From contig CAMIWE010000001.1 in the NCBI GenBank assembly GCA_946402335.1, positions 62,001-126,000 of the forward strand: DNA of 64,000 nt, given 5' to 3'. Under the pieces are notes generated by a model that did no database searches, was not told the DNA's origin, and was given only the letters and a program-made list of their open reading frames with translations. Of the stretch, positions 60,808 through 64,000 are shown one piece after another. The DNA is from an uncultured Lachnoclostridium sp. (lineage in GTDB: Bacteria > Bacillota > Clostridia > Lachnospirales > Lachnospiraceae). The translations under genes were made by a program, and so were the position numbers. How positions within the stretch are numbered: the stretch's first letter is position 1; each line of letters starts with the position of its first letter.

Positions 60808-62039
60808 TATACAGCACCTCCGAACTTTTTTCTACGGGCATCTGCGGAAAATATCAGGCTGCTGGCCCGCTCTTTCGCAAGCTCGAAATCAATTGTGGAA
60901 AGTCTGGTCTTCTCCCGGATCAGCGCCGTATAGATTCCGGCCCGTCCGGTCTCGCCGATCAGCATATAGCCGATCAAACGGTCATCCTTTGTGAAAAACC
61001 TCTTCAGATACCGGCCATCCCGCTCTTCCGCGCATTCGCCGTCGTAGCTTCCCGCCGACATAATGTGGAAGCCGAAGAAACCGACCGAGTTCATCGGTAT
61101 TCCGGTATCGTATATACTCTCGCCGCCGGCCATGTTGATTCCCGCCGCGCGCCCCTGCATATAGGCGTTCGGAAGGATTGCGAGCACGCGGTTCGCGCCG
61201 ATCGATGCATCATAGCCTTCCGCACAGTCGCCGGCCGCGTAAATGCCCGGCACGGATGTCTCCATCTTCTGATCCACAACGATTCCGCGGTTTACCGTTC
61301 CGCCGATGTCTTTGATCAGGCCGATGTTGGCCCGTACGCCGACCGCCAGAACCAGAACGTCAAAGGCGACCTCCGCTCCGCTCTTCATGACCGCGGTGTT
61401 TCCGGCAAATTCCGCCACGCTGTCCGAAAGCAGGAAGCGGATGCCGTTCTCCTCAAGATGTTCCTGTACGATGGCCGCACAGGTCTGGTCGAGAATACTC
61501 GAAAGCACGCGGTCCGCAAGATCGCAAACCGTGATTGAACCGACGCGGTCGCGGATTCCTTCCGCGCATTTTAAGCCGATCAACCCGGCGCCGACGATCA
61601 GTACCTTCGATTCCTTTGTAAGCGCCTTCTCTAAAGCGAGGGCATCGTCCAACGTCATAAACCCGAACTTCTTCTCCACGGTTTCAAGCCCCTTCATCGG
61701 CGGCACGAACGGGGAGGATCCTGCTGCCACGCAGATATCGTCATACCCAAGCTCCGTTCCGTCCGAGAGTGTTACGGTCTTTCCGTCCGGATCGATATGA
61801 TCCGCCGAAACGCCGTAATAAACCTTACAGCCGTTCTTCTCGTAAAAGTCCGCGTCGCGGTAACGCATGCGCTCCGTATCGGTCTTTCCTTCGAGATAAT
61901 ACGAGATCAGCGGTCTTGAATATACCGCGTGGTTTTCCTTTGAAATCACCGTGATTTCGTCTTCACGGTTTCTGCTCCGGATGCCTTCGATACAGCCTAC
62001 GGCAGCCGTTCCGTTTCCGATGATCACATGTCTTTTCAT
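60807..62039 (-). CDS. FAD/NAD-dependent oxidoreductase of the modular glutamate synthase
   Basis: 410 residues, a rubredoxin-reductase/nitrite-reductase-like two-domain flavoprotein. FAD-binding HVIIGNGTAAVGCIEGI, NAD-binding VLIVGAGLIGLKCAEGI and the second FAD segment GIYAAGDCAEG. It probably feeds electrons (via the ferredoxin) to the GXGXG/FMN glutamate synthase. Overlaps the ferredoxin gene by 4 bp at its start and the GXGXG gene by 1 bp at its end. Confidence 0.88.
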   Translation of the reverse strand: MKRHVIIGNGTAAVGCIEGIRSRNREDEITVISKENHAVYSRPLISYYLEGKTDTERMRYRDADFYEKNGCKVYYGVSADHIDPDGKTVTLSDGTELGYDDICVAAGSSPFVPPMKGLETVEKKFGFMTLDDALALEKALTKESKVLIVGAGLIGLKCAEGIRDRVGSITVCDLADRVLSSILDQTCAAIVQEHLEENGIRFLLSDSVAEFAGNTAVMKSGAEVAFDVLVLAVGVRANIGLIKDIGGTVNRGIVVDQKMETSVPGIYAAGDCAEGYDASIGANRVLAILPNAYMQGRAAGINMAGGESIYDTGIPMNSVGFFGFHIMSAGSYDGECAEERDGRYLKRFFTKDDRLIGYMLIGETGRAGIYTALIREKTRLSTIDFELAKERASSLIFSADARRKKFGGAV

Positions 62040-62473
62040 ACGTCTTCCCGCTCCTCATACACGATTGCTTTGTTCGGGCATCCCTGCACGCAGGCAGGCG
62101 CGCCGCATGTATTCTCGAGACAAAGTTCACATTTCTGCATCATTCCGTCCGCCGCGGGAGCAAGTGCTCCGTACGGGCACACAAGCACGCAGGTAAGGCA
62201 ACCCACGCATTTGTTCCGGTTGATCTTCACCACGCCGTCTTCCTTGCGGATCGCTCCGGCAATACAGCTCCGGACGCAGATCGGGTCCTCGCAGTGTCTG
62301 CAGGATACGGCAAATGTGATCCTGTCGTTTCCTTCCACATGAATGCGGGGGTAAATCTGCCGGCCCTTCAGCGCTTCCGGCATGGATCTGATTCCGGAAT
62401 TGGCCCAGGCACAGTTATATTCGCACAGGTGGCATCCGAGACACCACTCTTCGTTCACATAAACTCGTTTCAT
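62036..62473 (-). CDS. 4Fe-4S ferredoxin-type electron-transfer subunit
   Basis: 145 residues with four Cys clusters of the HycB/DMSO-reductase type: CLGCHLCEYNC (about 12-22), CRHCEDPICVRSC (about 58-70), CVGCLTCVLVCPYG (about 89-102) and CELCLENTCGAPACVQGCP (about 116-134). It should hold up to four [4Fe-4S] clusters and shuttle electrons between the FAD subunit and the synthase subunit. Spacing to the FMN subunit gene upstream is 97 bp. Confidence 0.9.
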   Translation of the reverse strand: MKRVYVNEEWCLGCHLCEYNCAWANSGIRSMPEALKGRQIYPRIHVEGNDRITFAVSCRHCEDPICVRSCIAGAIRKEDGVVKINRNKCVGCLTCVLVCPYGALAPAADGMMQKCELCLENTCGAPACVQGCPNKAIVYEEREDV

Positions 62474-62570
62474 CTGTTCACGCTTCGTCCGATTGCATAA
62501 GCATTCGGATCATCCTCTCTCCCGGACTTCCCGGGGAATTCGGTTCCTCTGTTTCGGGTTTACATCCTGC

Positions 62571-64000
62571 TTACTCACCCGCATGCGAAATGCCGAGTAT
62601 CTGCAGCTCCTTTTCCGTAAGGCCGACGCCGCGAAGCATCAGGCGGTTTCCACGCAGCGCTTCGATGGAGTTGATGCCCATTCCGCCGAGGATTTCCTTG
62701 ATTTCGTGATTCCAGGCGTTCATCAGGTTCACAAGCCGCTGGCTTCCGATATCCGGATTCAGCCGTTTCACAAGGTCCGGACGCTGGGTTGCGATACCCC
62801 AGTTGCATTTGCCGCTCTGGCAGGTACGGCACAAATGGCATCCAAGGGCTAAAAGCGCCGCCGTAGCGACATAGCAGGCATCGGCGCCCAAGGCGATTGC
62901 CTTTACCACATCGGATGCGCTTCGGATCGAACCGCCGACAACGAGCGAAACGTTTCCGCGGATTCCTTCGTCCCTAAGACGCTGGTCAACCGCCGCAAGG
63001 GCAAGCTCAATCGGAATTCCGACGTTGTCACGGATTCTTGTCGGTGCCGCGCCGGTACCGCCGCGGAATCCGTCGATCGCGATGATGTCGGCTCCGCTTC
63101 TTGCAATACCGCTTGCGATCGCCGCAATGTTATGAACCGCCGCAACCTTAACGATAACGGGTTTTTTGTAATTGGTTGCTTCCTTTAAGGAGTAAACAAG
63201 CTGTCTTAAGTCCTCAATGGAATAAATGTCATGATGCGGTGCCGGGGAGATTGCGTCGGACCCTTCGGGAATCATTCTCGTACGGGATACGTCGCCGACG
63301 ATCTTGGCGCCCGGCAGATGTCCGCCGATACCGGGCTTTGCTCCCTGGCCCATCTTGATCTCCACTGCCGCGCCGGCTTCGAGATACGACTCATGCACGC
63401 CGAAACGGCCGCTTGCGACCTGAACGATCGTATTGGGACCGTATACGTAGAAGTCCTCATGCAATCCGCCTTCACCGGTGTTATACAGGATGCCGAGCTC
63501 GGTTGCCGCTCTGGCAAGCGAAGCATGGGCGTTATAGCTGATGGAACCGTAGCTCATTGCCGAGAACATAACGGGCATCGACAATTCGATCTGGGGCTCC
63601 ATCTTACAGGTAAGCTTTCCGTCAGCGCCGCGTTCAATCTTCTGCGGCTTCTTGCCGAGAAACACCTTCGTTTCCATCGGTTCGCGTAAGGGATCGATCG
63701 GAGGGTTTGTAACCTGGGAAGCGTTGATCAGAATCTTGTCCCAGTAAACCGGGAACGGCTTCGGGTTGCCCATGGACGAAAGCAGTACGCCGCCGCTGTC
63801 GGCCTGTTTGTATATTTCTTTTATGAAATCCTCCTGCCAGTTCGCATTTTCCCGAAGCCGGCAGTCGCTCTTTACGATCTTTAACGCTCTCGTCGGGCAG
63901 AGGGATACGCACCGCTGGCAGTTTACGCATTTGCTTTCGTCACTGATCATAATGCCGCGTTCTTCCGAGTAACTGTGCACCTCATTGGCGCACTGTCGCT
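62571..64000 (-). CDS. glutamate synthase FMN/Fe-S subunit (5' part beyond window)
   Basis: The stop is at 62571 and the frame stays open to the right edge. A GTG near 63980 (about 469 residues) is not a likely start because the upstream codons still encode the RQCANEV ferredoxin-like segment. Next comes CVNCQRCVSLCP, a [4Fe-4S] domain. The FMN-binding synthase domain has MSYGSISYNAHASLARAA, GEGGLHED, GAKPGIGGHLPG and IDGFRGGTGAAPTR; GCHLCRTCQSGKC gives the 3Fe-4S/FMN cysteine cluster. It makes glutamate from 2-oxoglutarate and ammonia delivered by an amidotransferase subunit, probably encoded just outside the window. Confidence 0.92.
   Translation of the reverse strand, partial: RQCANEVHSYSEERGIMISDESKCVNCQRCVSLCPTRALKIVKSDCRLRENANWQEDFIKEIYKQADSGGVLLSSMGNPKPFPVYWDKILINASQVTNPPIDPLREPMETKVFLGKKPQKIERGADGKLTCKMEPQIELSMPVMFSAMSYGSISYNAHASLARAATELGILYNTGEGGLHEDFYVYGPNTIVQVASGRFGVHESYLEAGAAVEIKMGQGAKPGIGGHLPGAKIVGDVSRTRMIPEGSDAISPAPHHDIYSIEDLRQLVYSLKEATNYKKPVIVKVAAVHNIAAIASGIARSGADIIAIDGFRGGTGAAPTRIRDNVGIPIELALAAVDQRLRDEGIRGNVSLVVGGSIRSASDVVKAIALGADACYVATAALLALGCHLCRTCQSGKCNWGIATQRPDLVKRLNPDIGSQRLVNLMNAWNHEIKEILGGMGINSIEALRGNRLMLRGVGLTEKELQILGISHAGE

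Overview
The window is 64 kb of chromosome from an anaerobic Gram-positive bacterium, most likely class Clostridia and probably Lachnospiraceae. This is inferred from gene content: a SCIFF peptide with its radical SAM maturase, a Trp T-box leader, a modular GXGXG-type glutamate synthase, a type IV pilus locus without an outer-membrane secretin, a holB-ricT-trmN6 cluster and strong Shine-Dalgarno sites. No phage, insertion sequence or CRISPR array is visible. One tRNA gene (Lys, anticodon CTT) is present.

Positions 1-12.9 kb (minus strand) hold a type IV pilus locus. In transcription order it has pilB, pilT, pilC, a major pilin, a second pilin, pilD, a fused PilM-PilN protein, a PilO-like protein and four minor-pilin-like proteins, the last cut by the left edge. 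A promoter lies just upstream of pilB.

Positions 13.2-30.2 kb (minus strand) form one long, tightly packed transcription unit. It begins with a ten-helix membrane protein and an STT3/PglB-like oligosaccharyltransferase. These are followed by a dolichol-phosphate-mannose-synthase-like GT2 with a DUF2304 partner, an acyltransferase, three GT4 glycosyltransferases, Gmd and Rmd (GDP-D-rhamnose), an FkbM-like methyltransferase and a GDP-mannose pyrophosphorylase. The unit ends in housekeeping genes (a guanylate-kinase-like protein, holB, ricT, trmN6). My reading is a D-rhamnose/mannose glycan pathway that may modify surface proteins such as the neighbouring pilins.

Positions 30.4-39.9 kb carry trmB, tRNA-Lys, two membrane-anchored proteins of similar layout, trpE-trpG under a Trp T-box, an ABC ATPase without a visible permease, araD, a divergent S11 carboxypeptidase and an FAD protein.

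Positions 40.0-41.45 kb hold the most unusual locus: a 412-residue stand-alone reverse transcriptase with a YSDD active site. A compact structured element lies directly upstream on the same strand: a 14-bp closing stem, three or more inner hairpins and a T run. One stop-free reading frame crosses the element and ends in an ATGA overlap with the reverse transcriptase start. The layout resembles defence reverse transcriptases with an upstream template RNA (DRT2/DRT9) or retrons, but the motifs seen do not place it in a named class.

Positions 41.5-54.2 kb contain two proteins of unknown function, one a 669-residue Pro/Ala-repeat protein. They also contain a copper ATPase with HMA domains at both ends, a CDF metal exporter, a two-component system, a PLP decarboxylase and the scfA-scfB ribosomal-peptide pair; scfA is only 50 codons. 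Positions 54.3-57.9 kb hold a GH43 glycosidase, a flavin-binding protein, a membrane protein and a NAGPA-type phosphodiester glycosidase. Positions 58.1-64 kb (minus strand) are a nitrogen-assimilation operon: a modular glutamate synthase (its FMN subunit cut by the right edge), a ferredoxin, an FAD oxidoreductase and a GXGXG subunit, then glutamine synthetase and an ANTAR regulator.
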